DNA from: Anadara kagoshimensis
Lineage: Eukaryota > Mollusca > Bivalvia > Arcoida > Arcidae
Direction: 5' to 3'
Length of the DNA stretch: 64,000 nt
Assembly: GCA_021292105.1 (NCBI GenBank)
Contig: CM037868.1
Coordinates: 24,904,803-24,968,802, forward strand
Shown here: in pieces, positions 1 through 11,945 of the stretch
How the letters are laid out: every line of letters begins with the position of its first letter
Position numbering within the stretch: the stretch's first letter is position 1
Made by a program: the position numbers and the translations under genes
Notes under the pieces: model-generated
The model's database searches: none
What the model saw: the letters and a program-made list of their open reading frames with translations, nothing else
What the model was told of the DNA's origin: nothing

Positions 1-3000
1 GTTTAAATTCTAGCATGTGTCATATTCAAATATCTCTTTTGTTCCTTTTCACTTGTATAAATATTTGAGATCTAAAACTACTCAGGTACAGTACAGACCT
101 GTCAAAAGTTTAACATTAAACAAACGAACGGGAGCAAAGGACCGTAGCAAATTGGTACACTCACTTGTTAGCTACATTACAGACCTGTCGAAAGTTTAAC
201 ATAACAAACGAACTGGGAGCAAAGGACCGTAGCAAATCGGTACACCACCTTGTTAGCTACAGTACAGACCCGTCGAAAGTTTAACATTAAACAAACGAAC
301 TAGGAGCAAAGGACCGTAGCAAATCGGTACACCACCTTGTTAGCTACAGTACAGACCCGTCGAAAGTTTAACATAAACAAACGAACTGGGAGCAAAGGAC
401 CGTAGCAATCGGTACACCACCTTGTTAGCTACAGAACAGACCCGTCGAAAGTTTAACATTAAACAAACGAACTAGGAGCAAAGGACCGTAGCAAATCGGT
501 ACACCACCTTGTTAGCTACAGTACAGACCCGTCGAAAGTTTAACATAAACAAACGAACTGGGAGCAAAGGACCGTAGCAAATCGGTACACCACCTTGTTA
601 GCTACATTACAGACCCGTCGAAAGTTTAACATAAACAAACGAACTGGGAGCAAAGGACCATAGCAAATCGGCACACCACCTTGTTAGCTACAGTACAGAC
701 CTGTCGAAAGTTTAACATTAAACAAACGAACTGGGAGCAAAGAACCGTAGCAAATCGATACACCACCTTGTTAGCTAAAGTACAGACCTGTCGAAAGTTT
801 AACAGTAAACAAACAAACTGGGAGCAAAGAACCGTAGCAAATCGATACACCACCTTGTTAGCTACAGTACAGACCTGTCGAAAGTTTAACAGTAAACAAA
901 CAAACTGGGAGCAAAGAACCGTAGCAAATCGATACACCACCTTGTTAGCTACATTACAGACCTGTCGAAAGTTTAACATTAAACAAACGAACTGGGAGCA
1001 AAGGACCAAAGCAAATCGGTACACCACCTTGTTAGCTACAGTACAGACCTGTCGAAAGTTTAACATTAAACAAACGAACTGGGAGCAAAGGACCATAGCA
1101 AATCGGTACACCACCTTGTTAGCTACAGTACAGACCTGTCGAAAGTTTAACATTAAACAAACGAACTGGGAGCAAAGGACCGTAGCAAGTCGGTACACCA
1201 TCTTGTTAGCTACATTACAGACCTGTCGAAAGTTTAACATTAAACAAACGAACTGGGAGCAAAGGACCATAGCAAATCGGTACACCACCTTGTTAGCTAC
1301 AGTACAGACCTGTCGAAAGTTTAACATTAAACAAACGAACTGGGAGCAAAGGACCGTAGCAAATCGGTACACTCACTTGTTAGCTACAATACAGACCTGT
1401 CGACAGTTTAACATTAAACAAACGAACTGGGAGAAAAAGGACCATAGCAAATCGGTACACCACCTTGTTAGCTACAGTACAGACCTGTCGAAAGTTTAAC
1501 ATTAAACAAACGAACTGGGAGCAAAGGACCGTAGCAAATCGGTACACCACCTTGTTAGCTACATTACAGACCTGTCGAAAGTTTAACATTAAACAAACGA
1601 ACTGGGAGCAAAGGACCATAGCAAATCGGTACACCACCTTGTTAGCTACATTACAGACCTGTCGAAAGTTTCACATTAAACAAACGAACTGGGAGCAAAG
1701 GACCGTAGCAAATCGGTACACCACCTTGTTAGCTACAATACAGACCTGTCTAAAGTTTAACATTAAACAAACTAACTGGGAGCAAAGGACCGTAGCAAAT
1801 CGGTACACCACCTTGATAGCTACAGTACAGACCTGTCGAAAGTTTAACATTAAACAAACGAACTGGGAGCAAAGGACCGTAGCAATCGGCACACCACCTT
1901 GTTAGCTACAGTACAGGCCTGTCGAAAGTTTAACATTAAACAAACGAACTGGGAGCAAAAAACCGTAGCAAATCGGTACACCACCTTGTTAGCTACAGTA
2001 CAGACCTGTCGAAAGTTTAACATTAAACAAACGAACTGGGAGCAAAAAACCGTAGCAAATCGGTACACTGACTTGTTAGCTACAAAACAGACCTGTCGAA
2101 AGTTTAACATTAAACAAACGAACTGGGAGCAAAAAACCGTAGCAAATCGGTACACTGACTTGTTAGCTACAGTACAGACCTGTCGACAGTTTAACATAAA
2201 CAAACGAACTGGGAGCAAAGGACCGTAGCAAATCGGTACACTCACTCACTTGTTAGCTACAAAACAGACCTGTCGAAAGCTCACATTAAACAAACGAACT
2301 GGGAGCAAAAGAACCATAGCAAATCGGTGCACTCACTTGTTAGCTACAAAACAGACCTGTCGAAAGTTTCACATTAAACAAACGAACTGGGAGCAAAAGA
2401 ACCGTAGCAAATCGGTACACCACCTTGTTAGCTACAGTACAGACCTGTCGAAAGTTTAACATTAAACAAACGAACTGGGAGCAAAAAACCGTAGCAAATC
2501 GGTACACTCACTTGTTAGCTTCAGTACAGACCTGTCGAAAGTTTAACATTAAACAAACGAACTGGGAGCAAAAGACCGGAGCAAATCGGTACACTCACTT
2601 GTTAGCTACAGTACAGACCTGTCGAAAGTTTAACATAAACAAACGAACTGGTAGCAAAGGACCGTAGCAAATCGGTACACCACCTTGTTAGCTACAGTAC
2701 AGACCTGTCGAAAGTTTAACATTAAACAAACGAACTGGGAGCAAAAAACCGTAGCAAATCGGTACACTCACTTGTTAGCTTCAGTACAGACCTGTCGAAA
2801 GTTTAACATTAAACAAACGAACTGGTAGCAAAGGACCGTAGCAAATCGGTACACCACCTTGTTAGCTACAGTACAGACCTGTCTAAAGTTTAACATTAAA
2901 CAAACTAACTGGGAGCAAAGGACCGTAGCAAATCGGTACACCACCTTGTTAGCTACAGTACAGACCTGTCGAAAGTTTAACATTAAACAAACGAACTGGG

Positions 3001-5215
3001 AGCAAAGGACCGTAGCAATCGGCACACCACCTTGTTAGCTACAGTACAGGCCTGTCGAAAGTTTAACATTAAACAAACGAACTGGGAGCAAAAAACCGTA
3101 GCAAATCGGTACACCACCTTGTTAGCTACAGTACAGACCTGTCGAAAGTTTAACATTAAACAAACGAACTGGGAGCAAAAAACCGTAGCAAATCGGTACA
3201 CTGACTTGTTAGCTACAGTACAGACCTGTCGAAAGTTTAACATTAAACAAACGAACTGGGAGCAAAAAACCGTAGCAAATCGGTACACTGACTTGTTAGC
3301 TACAGTACAGACCTGTCGACAGTTTAACATAAACAAACGAACTGGGAGTAAAGGACCGTAGCAAATCGGTACACTGACTTGTTAGCTACAGTACAGACCT
3401 GTCGAAAGTTTAACATTAAACAAACGAACTGGGAGCAAAAGACCGTAGCAATCGGCACACCACCTTGTTAGCTACAGTACAGACCTGTCGAAAGTTTAAC
3501 ATTAAACAAACGAACTGGGAGCAAAGAACCGTAGCAAATCGGTACACTCACTTGTTAGCTACAGTACAAACCTGTCGACAGTTTCACATTAAACAAACGA
3601 ACTGGGAGTAAAGGACCGTAGCAAATCGGTACACTGACTTGTTAGCGACATTACAAACCTGTCGACAGTTTCACATTAACCAACGAACTGGGAGCAAAGG
3701 ACCGTAGCAAATCGGTACACTCACTCACGTGTTAGCTACAAAACAGACCTGTCGAAAGCTCATATTAAACAAACGAACTGGGAGCAAAAGAACCATAGCA
3801 AATCGGTGCACTCACTTGTTAGCTACAAAACAGACCTGTCGAAAGTTTCACATTAAACAAACGAACTGGGAGCAAAAGAACCGTAGCAAATCGGTACACC
3901 ACCTTGTTAGCTACATTACAGACCTGTCGAAAGTTTAACATTAAACAAACGAACTGGGAGCAAAAAACCGTAGCAAATCGGTACACTCACTTGTTAGCTT
4001 CAGTACAGACCTGTCGAAAGTTTAACATTAAACAAACGAACTGGGAGCAAAAGACCGTAGGAAATCGGTACACTCACTTGTTAGCTACAGTACAGACCTG
4101 TCGAAAGTTTAACATAAACAAACGAACTGGTAGCAAAGGACCGTAGCAAATCGGTACACCACCTTGTTAGCTACAGTACAGACCTGTCGAAAGTTTAACA
4201 TTAAACAAACGAACTGGGAGCAAAAAACCGTAGCAAATCGGTACACTCACTTGTTAGCTTCAGTACAGACCTGTCGAAAGTTTAACATTAAACAAACGAA
4301 CTGGTAGCAAAGGACCGTAGCAAATCGGTACACTCACTTGTTAGCTACAAAACAGACCTGTCGAAAGCTCACATTAAACAAACGAACTGGGAGCAAAAGA
4401 ACCATAGCAAATCGGTACACCACCTTGTTAGCTACAAAACAGACCTGTCGAAAGTTTCACATTAAACAAACGAACTGGGAGCAAAAGAACCGTAGCAATC
4501 GGTACACCACCTTGTTAGCTACAGTACAGACATGTCGAAAGTTTAACATTAAACAAACGAACTGGGAGCAAAAAACCGTAGCAAATCGGTACACTCACTT
4601 GTTAGCTACAGTACAAACCTTTCGAAAGTTTAACATTAAACAAACGAACTGGGAGCAAAGGACCATAGCAAATCGGTACACCACCTTGTTAGCTACAGTA
4701 CAGACCTGTCGAAAGTTTAATATTATACAAACGAACTGGGAGCAAAGAACCGTAGCAAATCGGTACACCACCTTGTTAGCTACAGTATAGACCTGTCGAA
4801 AGTTTCACATTAAACAAACGAACTGGGAGTAAAGGACCGTAGCAAATCGGTACACCACCTTGTTAGCTACAGTACAAACCTGTCGACAGTTTGACATTAA
4901 ACAAACGAACTGGGAGTAAAGGACCGTAGCAAATCGGTACACCACCTTGTTAGCTACATTACAGATCTGTCGAAAGTTTAACATTAAACAAACGAACTGG
5001 GAGCAAAGGGCCGTAGCAATTGCAAATCGGTACACCACCTTGTTAGCTACAGTACAGACCCGTCGAAAGTTTAACATAAACAAACGAACTGGGAGCAAAA
5101 GACCGTAGCAAATCGGTACACCACCTTGTTAGCTACAGTATAGACCTGTCGACAGTTTAACATAAACAAACGAACTGGGAGCAAAAGACCGTAGCAAATC
5201 GGTACACCACCTCAT
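1..5215. repeat. 87-bp satellite array, about 60 copies
   Basis: Head-to-tail copies of an 87-bp monomer that contains CTTGTTAGCTACAGTACAGA, CCTGTCGAAAGTTTAACATT and AAACAAACGAACTGGGAGCA. The array is already running at the left edge of the window, so its true length is unknown. The monomer length is 29 codons exactly, so long open frames appear on both strands, but single-base indels between monomers break them repeatedly. Blocks near 2250-2670 recur 1479 bp later (17 monomers) near 3729-4146, which is a higher-order repeat. I read this as non-coding satellite DNA. Confidence 0.95.
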
Positions 5216-5272
5216 AAGCTATATCTGGACAACTGCTTCGGCAGCTGCTAGCTATCTCTCTGCTGCTTTTGT

Positions 5273-5605
5273 TGACCACTAGCTCACATTTCTTGACCAC
5301 TAGCTCACTTTTCTTGACCACTAGGTCACATTTCTTTACCACTAGCTTACATTTCTTGACCACTAGCTCACATTTCTTGATCACTTACTCACATTTCTTG
5401 ATCACTAGCTCACATTTCTTGACCACTAACTCACATTTCTTGACCACTAGCTCACATTTCTTGACCACTAGCTCACATTTCTTGATCACTAACTCACATT
5501 TCTTGATCACTAACTCACATTTCTTGATCACTGTCTCACATTTCTTGACCACTGTCTCATATTTCTTGACCACTAACTCATATTTGTTGACCACTAGCTA
5601 ATATT
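5273..5605. repeat. 21-bp tandem repeat
   Basis: About 16 copies of a 21-bp unit, TTGACCACTAGCTCACATTTC, with small variations (GATCACT, AACTCA). It begins about 55 bp after the 87-bp satellite ends. The unit is a multiple of three and gives false 7-residue repeat proteins on both strands. No promoter or start context supports translation. Confidence 0.92.
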
Positions 5606-5621
5606 TCGACCACCTATCAGC

Positions 5622-5925
5622 CGAGTCAAGATTATTTCACTTATATTGAGACGTCGCCAGCTATAGACGAAGCTGCAGAAATTTTGGATGTGTGCTGCGC
5701 TGATGGCATTATACAGCAAAGTTCTTATCGTGGCAAGTCTACCGTGACACGGGGCCACGTTTATTTTAAGTTCCGAAAGAACCGTGATTTTCATTTCGTA
5801 ATGCCGAGTGCTTAAAAAAAAAGAACAGTTACTATCCGCTTTTAGTCTTTGGTCAAACCCGGTCGGGGTTCAAACCCAAGACCTCCCACTTACGGAGCTA
5901 TCGCTACCGCAGTGGTTCTCAGCAG
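5622..5925 (-). mobile_element. tRNA-derived SINE, copy 1
   Basis: Reverse-oriented copy of the SINE family seen again at 20077, 20832, 23785, 28017, 33320 and 62344. The tRNA-like head lies at the right (GGTTCAAACCC on the plus strand, then CCCACTTACGGAGC). The body contains the family signatures GAGACGTCGCCAGCTATAG and TTTCATTTCGTAATGCCGAG. It is diverged, with small indels, and its 3' tail is shortened beside the 21-bp array. Confidence 0.85.
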
Positions 5926-5945
5926 CCGGACCTCGTCTCCTTTTC

Positions 5946-6347
5946 TTTAGCTCAGTGTTAAATTGCCGACATGCCTATACTGTATAAATAATGAACCGGT
6001 TATTTTTGATTTTTTTTTAATTTGAAAAAGTGTTTTATTCCATAATATTTGAATTTCTTTTTGAATAAATAATTATTGTATTTTGTTGTTTTTCATGTCG
6101 ACGTTTAAAAAAAACTGCATTGATGTATTTCGTATTTTTTATGTATATCACTTTGGAAGGAAGCACGTGCATATAAAGCCTGATATGTTCATTCCTGCTT
6201 GGTTTAATTTTAAAAGTTATTAAATTGCATTTAACCCTACATAACAAATAAAACCACCTTTAAACACATTTTAAACAGAAAAAACTACCGGCACACAAAA
6301 TATCGATAAATAATTCAAATCGATGTAATGTCTGAGATGAAATAAAA
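5946..6347. other. AT-rich spacer, no gene seen
   Basis: No ORF, RNA gene or repeat that I can name. It is AT-rich single-copy-looking sequence between the SINE and the next inverted-repeat element. Confidence 0.5.
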
Positions 6348-8402
6348 ACTATGATGGCCGATATCAGCCATGCCATTGTACAGTAACTTTATTGATGTAC
6401 ACATGCATTATGACAGTCTACAGTAAAATTTAACTGTAGCGTCATCGAAGTACACATGCATTAGGACAGTCTACAGTAAAATTTAACTGTCGCGTCATCG
6501 ATGTACACATGCATTAGGACAGTCTACAGTAAAATTTAACTGTCGCGTCATTGAAGTACACATGCATTATGACAGTCAACAGTAAAATTTAACTGTCGCG
6601 TCATCGATGTACACATGCATTAGGACAGTCTACAGTAAAATTTAACTGTAGCGCGTCATCGATGTACACATGCATTAGGACAGTCAACAGTAAAATTTAA
6701 CTGTCGCGTCATCGATGTACACATGCATTAGGACAGTCTACAGTAAAATTTAACTGTCGCGTCATCGATGTACACATGCATTAGGACAGTCTACAGTAAA
6801 ATTTAACTGTAGCGCGTCATCGATGTACACATGCATTAGGACAGTCTACAGTAAAATTTAACTGTAGCGCGTCATCGATGTACACATGCATTAGGACAGT
6901 CTACAGTAAAATTTAACTGTAGCGTCATCGATGTACACATGCATTATGACAGTCTACAGTAAAATTTAACTGTAGGGCGTCATCGATGTACACATGCATT
7001 ATGACAGTCTACAGAAAAATTTAACTGTAGCGCGTCATCGATGTACACATGCATTAGGACAGTCTACAGTAAAATTTAACTGTCGCGTCATCGATGTACA
7101 CATGCATTATGACAGTCTACAGTAAAATTTAACTGTCGCGTCATTGAAGTACACATGCATTATGACAGTCTACAGTAAATTTAACTGTAGCGCGTCATCG
7201 ATGTACACATGCATTAGGACAGTCTACAGTAAAATTTAACTGTCGCGTCATCGATGTACACATGCATTATGACAGTCTACAGTAAAATTTAACTGTCGCG
7301 TCATCGATGTACACATGCATTAGGACAGTCTACAGTAAAATTTAACTGTAGCGCGTCATCGATGTACACATGCATTAGGACAGTCTACAGTAAAATTTAA
7401 CTGTCGCGTCATCGATGTACACATGCATTATGACAGTCTACAGTAAAATTTAACTGTAGCGCGTCATCGATGTACACATGCATTAGGACAGTCTACAGTA
7501 AAATTTAACTGTCGCGTCATCGATGTACACATGCATTATGACAGTCTACAGTAAAATTTAACTGTAGCGTCATTGAAGTACACATGCATTATGACAGTCT
7601 ACAGTAAAATTTAACTGTCGCGTCATCGATGTACACATGCATTAGGACAGTCAACAGTAAAATTTAACTGTCGCGTCATCGATGTACACATGCATTAGGA
7701 CAGTCTACAGTAAAATTTAACTGTCGCGTCATCGATGTACACATGCATTAGGACAGTCTACAGTAAAATTTAACTGTAGCGCGTCATCGATGTACACATG
7801 CATTAGGACAGTCTACAGTAAAATTTAACTGTCGCGTCATCGATGTACACATGCATTATGACAGTCTACAGTAAAATTTAACTGTAGGGCGTCATCGATG
7901 TACAAATGCATTATGACAGTCTACAGTAAAATTTAACTGTAGCGCGTCATCGATGTACACATGCATTAGGACAGTCTACAGTAAAATTTAACTGTCGCGT
8001 CATCGGTGTACACATGCATTATGACAGTCTACAGTAAAATTTAACTGTAGGGCGTCATCGATGTACACATGCATTATGACAGTCTACCGTAAAATTTAAC
8101 TGTAGCGCGTCATCGATGTACACATGCATTAGGACAGTCTACAGTAAAATTTAACTGTAGCGTCATTGAAGTACACATGCATTATGACAGTCTACAGTAA
8201 AATTTAACTGTCGCGTCATCGATGTACACATGCATTATGACAGTCTACAGTAAAATTTAACTGTAGACTTCAAAATGCATGTGTACTTCGATGACGCTAC
8301 AGTTAAATTTTACTGTAGACTGTCAAAATGCATGTGTACATCGATGACGCGTTACAGTAAATTAAAGTTACGGTAGAGTGCCATGGGTGATATCAGCCAT
8401 CG
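6348..8402. mobile_element. Short inverted-repeat element filled by an internal 53-bp array
   Basis: The ends are inverted copies of each other: TATGATGGCCGATATCA at the left and the complement of TACGATGGCTGATATCA at the right, each followed inward by a GTAACTTTA-type stretch. A TA dinucleotide at each edge could be a target duplication of the Tc1/mariner kind. The interior is about 35 direct copies of a 53-57-bp unit (CGATGTACACATGCATTAGG, ACAGTCTACAGTAAAATTTA, ACTGTCGCGTCAT). The last two units, after about 8268, are in inverse orientation, so both element ends carry units pointing inward. I infer a non-autonomous DNA transposon whose core was amplified after or during insertion. No transposase is present. 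Confidence 0.75.
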
Positions 8403-8474
8403 TAAAAATCAGTAAAAATCATCAACCATCAGTCTCGTTCAATGCTTTTAAAAACATTTTAATATGGTGTTTTT

Positions 8475-8590
8475 ATATGTTTTACTGATATATAGAGGAT
8501 CTTAGACGAGTGGGGGTTTAATATGAAATTTATTAAACGAGTTTAATAAATTTCATATTAAACCCTCACGAGTCTAAGATTCTATATATC
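8475..8590. repeat. Near-perfect palindrome (fold-back repeat)
   Basis: The arm ATCTTAGACGAGTGGGGG plus TTTAATATGAAATTTATTAA is mirrored by TTAATAAATTTCATATTAAA plus CCCTCACGAGTCTAAGAT around a loop of a few bases. Outer TATATAGA / TCTATATA extends the stem. It would fold into a stem of about 45 bp. It looks like a small fold-back MITE. Confidence 0.85.
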
Positions 8591-9016
8591 ACATAACTCA
8601 AAACACCGGGACAATAACATGTACATATTATTTGATACCATATAGAAACCGCTGATTTCTATCTAGGTTAGACAAATCACCTCCAAATTAACTGCGCAAG
8701 TAAGAATATAGTTCTATTTAGTTATAGTAATTTTAAGTAAATTAATCACCTAGAAAAACGACATAATCAGTATGTAAGTTTAAATCATAATTTTTTTCTG
8801 AATGCATCAAAATTATTTTTCAAAGAATCGGAAAGTCTTCAAAAGTCTAAAAATAAACAACAGACTGACACAGTTTTCATATGACGTCATCAGGAACGAC
8901 CACTACGTAAATTAGAAGCGTGATAACTGATTACGTCACAATCAAGTGATATTACATGGGTACCTGTGTAATACGAAAAATATTACACCGTTTTATTCCA
9001 TCAATAAACAGGAGGG
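8591..9016. other. Spacer, no gene seen
   Basis: AT-rich sequence without a convincing ORF or repeat. Confidence 0.5.
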
Positions 9017-9032
9017 TTATGTGATATATATC

Positions 9033-9107
<75 letters not shown>
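9017..9107. repeat. (TA)n microsatellite
   Basis: About 90 bases of nearly pure alternating TA with a few interrupting C residues near the left end. Confidence 0.97.
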
Positions 9108-9110
<3 letters not shown>

Positions 9111-9164
9111 ATGATGGTACTACTTATTTAATATTAGCATTTTGTATTGTTAAAACTTACTATC

Positions 9165-9960
9165 AACAGGTCAAGCCCCGGTTTTACAATCTCAACTTAA
9201 GATGTTCTTTAACTTAAGTCTGGCAAATTAAGAACCTTTTTAATTTAATTTTGTTAATAAATTGTTCAGATATTAGGGCATATAAGGTGTCATTTTAAAA
9301 ATTATATCAAGCTTATGACACCTGCATTTAGTTCTTACAAAAATATTTATTCCTAGTTCCAAACAGAGCTTGTCAAAATTTGTAAAGAAAATCTTAGTTA
9401 AAGACTGATTGTGAAGCCGGGGCCTGGCCTGGCCCCAGTTTCACAACCATTCCTTACATTTAAATTAAGATTTTCCTGACAAATTTGAAATCTGGATACT
9501 TCTAGATCTGTTAATTTTTTAGATTTTAAGTTATTCAGTGTGTCATTTGGAAGACCGCGTCAAACTTCAAACATCTGTATTGATATTAAAAAAAATATTC
9601 GAAAAAAGAATGCCAAAATTTGTTGCATTTAGGTTAGGAAAATCTTAGTTAAGGAATGATTGTAAATCTGGGACCAGGCCCCAGTTTCACAATCATTCAT
9701 TAGCTAAGATTTTCCTTAATTTAGAAGTGATCTTAAAAATAAACCTTAAATTGCTCAATATCTTGAAAATTAACAAAATTATAAAGATTTGAAAATTTGC
9801 AAGATTTAAGTTAAGGAAAATCTTAGCTAAGGAATGATTGGGAAACCGGGGCCAGGCTTCATAAATACGATTTTCTTTAACTTAAATTAGGCAATTTCAA
9901 ATCTTAAGACTTTTGTTGATTTTTAGAAGATCTCTTGAAACTTATATCATTTATCTTTAG
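9165..9960. repeat. Cluster of GGCCCCGGTTTCACAATC-type inverted repeats
   Basis: The motif CCCAGTTTCACAATCATTCC followed by TAAGATTTTCCTTAA recurs in both orientations near 9173, 9405-9470, 9655-9715 and 9785-9860. Pairs are arranged back to back around GGCCTGGCC. The units look like remnants of one short inverted-repeat family that inserted several times or was duplicated locally. No coding capacity is seen. Confidence 0.7.
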
Positions 9961-10004
9961 TTTTTTGTCAAAATTATTTTTTACGGATATATCTGACGTA
10001 TCAT

Positions 10005-10245
10005 AATTATTATAATTATTAAAAATTCAATTTTTCTTTACATGTGCCGCAGATATCATAACACGTATTATTATTATTAAAGATTCAATTTTTCTTTACA
10101 TGTGCCGCAAATATCATAACACGTATTATAATTATTAAAGATTCAATTTTTCTTTACATGTGCCGCAAATATCATAACACGTATTATTATTATTATTAAA
10201 GATTCGATTTTGTCTTATATTCTGAATAACAACAACAACAACAAC

Positions 10246-10282
<37 letters not shown>

Positions 10283-10500
10283 TAATATTATTAAAGATTC
10301 GATTTTCTCATATTCTGCACGCAATATTATTATTATAATTATTATTATTATTATTATTATTATTATAACATCTGCCACAAGATCCTTTTTTATTTGGGGG
10401 TTTATAATTATCCATTTTATTATTATTATATATTCATAAAAGATTATGCATTTTTATAGATAATAATTTATTATTATTATTATTATTATTATAAATAATG
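10005..10500. repeat. ATT-rich microsatellites with a 60-bp tandem unit
   Basis: Four copies of a unit containing AAAGATTCAATTTTTCTTTA, CATGTGCCGCAAATATCATA and ACACG are separated by (ATT)n runs. Longer (AAT)n/(ATT)n runs lie at 10229-10280, 10327-10366 and 10468-10492. Confidence 0.9.
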
Positions 10501-10960
10501 TATACTCATGTTCTTGTTTGGTTGTCGATGTTGATAGTTTTGTGGTAGAGTTTCATGCGTCAATGGATTTTTCTACTGTTATTGGCCATTTACGGCACAA
10601 AAGCTTGACAGGTGTATAAATGACAGGACAGGTAGGAAATATCTAATTAACACCTATCATAAAACAGGTAAATAGGTGAGGTCATGTAAAGTGGAGAACT
10701 GAGTCATAAAACATTAGTCTTGTCGAATTACACACAAGTTATCTCCCTTTGATGTGGTCGCCCACGACGCCACATTAGCTTATTAGATTAAACAATATTT
10801 ATTAAATGAATATAATTTCACAAAATTAAGAATACAAATTATAAGTTGGGATTCTGAAACAAGAATTAAATTCTTATATTAATCAGTCTCCCACAACTGC
10901 ATATGCAATTAATAACATGTGGAACAAAAGTAATATTAACATCAGCTTATTGAAAACGAA
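10501..10960. other. Spacer, no gene seen
   Basis: No supportable ORF or structured repeat. The sequence is moderately AT-rich. Confidence 0.5.
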
Positions 10961-10961
10961 G

Positions 10962-11195
10962 CTAGTCATTTCGTACCATGCCCATTTCGTACCCAAATTT
11001 ACCATTTCGTACCCAACTCTGTCCGTTTCGTACCATGCCATATGACCATTTCGTACCATAACCATTTCGTACCATGACTATTTCGTACCCAAATTTTCCA
11101 TTTCTATGGTTGAAATGACTAGCAATTTTTTTTATTAAAATAATGCATTCAAAATCTGCACATACCGGAAAATACTACCATTTCGTACCATATTT
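10962..11195 (-). repeat. Array of CCATTTCGTACC (left arm)
   Basis: About eight copies of CCATTTCGTACC separated by short variable spacers (ATG, CAAATTTA, CAACTCTGT). These are the exact complement of the motif arrayed at 11571-11752, so the two arrays form a large spaced inverted repeat. Confidence 0.9.
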
Positions 11196-11514
11196 ATAAA
11201 ATATAATGACATTTTTTGTTGATTATATTAAAAAAAAGGTTCTTTATTGATAAGATTTTTTTTAAAGTGTTACTTATTAATACATGTATTAATTAGCCTG
11301 ATATGAATAACAGGAGGAAAAAGAACATTGATAAGATTCTTCACTTTATCATTTGGAAATTTTGTGAACGGCCTTTGTTTTTGATCTGATGTCCCTAGTT
11401 CAGCAAAAAACATCGTTTTTTAACATAGATTCTCAAAGTCCAAGTGTTTTTTATTTGAAGATGTTCGTCTTATTGAGTTTTCATTGAAAAACTTTACTAT
11501 AATGCAAGAACTAC

Positions 11515-11518
<4 letters not shown>

Positions 11519-11556
<38 letters not shown>
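11519..11556. repeat. (AG)n microsatellite
   Basis: Uninterrupted AG dinucleotides, just left of the right-hand GGTACGAAATGG array. Confidence 0.97.
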
Positions 11557-11560
<4 letters not shown>

Positions 11561-11570
11561 TCACTATCAT

Positions 11571-11752
11571 ATGGTACGAAATGGTAGTTATGTAGTTCTT
11601 ATAAATGGTAAATGGCTTGAGTGTATGGTACGAAATGGTCAAAGATTATGGTACGAAATGGTCATGGTACGAAATGGACATGGTACGAAATGGTAGTTGA
11701 TATGGTACGAAATGGATGGTACGAAATGGTCATGGTACGAAATGACTATGAA
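11571..11752 (+). repeat. Array of GGTACGAAATGG (right arm)
   Basis: About eight copies of GGTACGAAATGG with variable 0-20-base spacers. It is inverted relative to the array at 10962-11195 and about 380 bp from it. Confidence 0.9.
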
Positions 11753-11945
11753 ACGCCGACAAAGAAAAAACCGATGAACATGTTTCTAATGAAATTTCAT
11801 GTTTCTGACGAAAAAACTATGTTTGTAACAGAGTAAAACAAATGCCCCTAAATCCTTCGGGTAAAAGTCTGTTCAGAAAAATTCTAAGACAGGCTTTAAT
11901 TGCATATTTTAATTTTTCATAAGTACGAAAATATATGAATAAAAC

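Noticed and set aside
626-4790. Long repetitive ORFs (up to 272 codons) on both strands in the left array
   Set aside because: They follow from an 87-bp monomer divisible by three. Frames are broken by single-base indels between monomers, both strands are equally open, and most start at non-ATG codons.
5269-5601. ORF encoding 7-residue repeats
   Set aside because: By-product of the 21-bp tandem repeat, open on both strands, no gene context.
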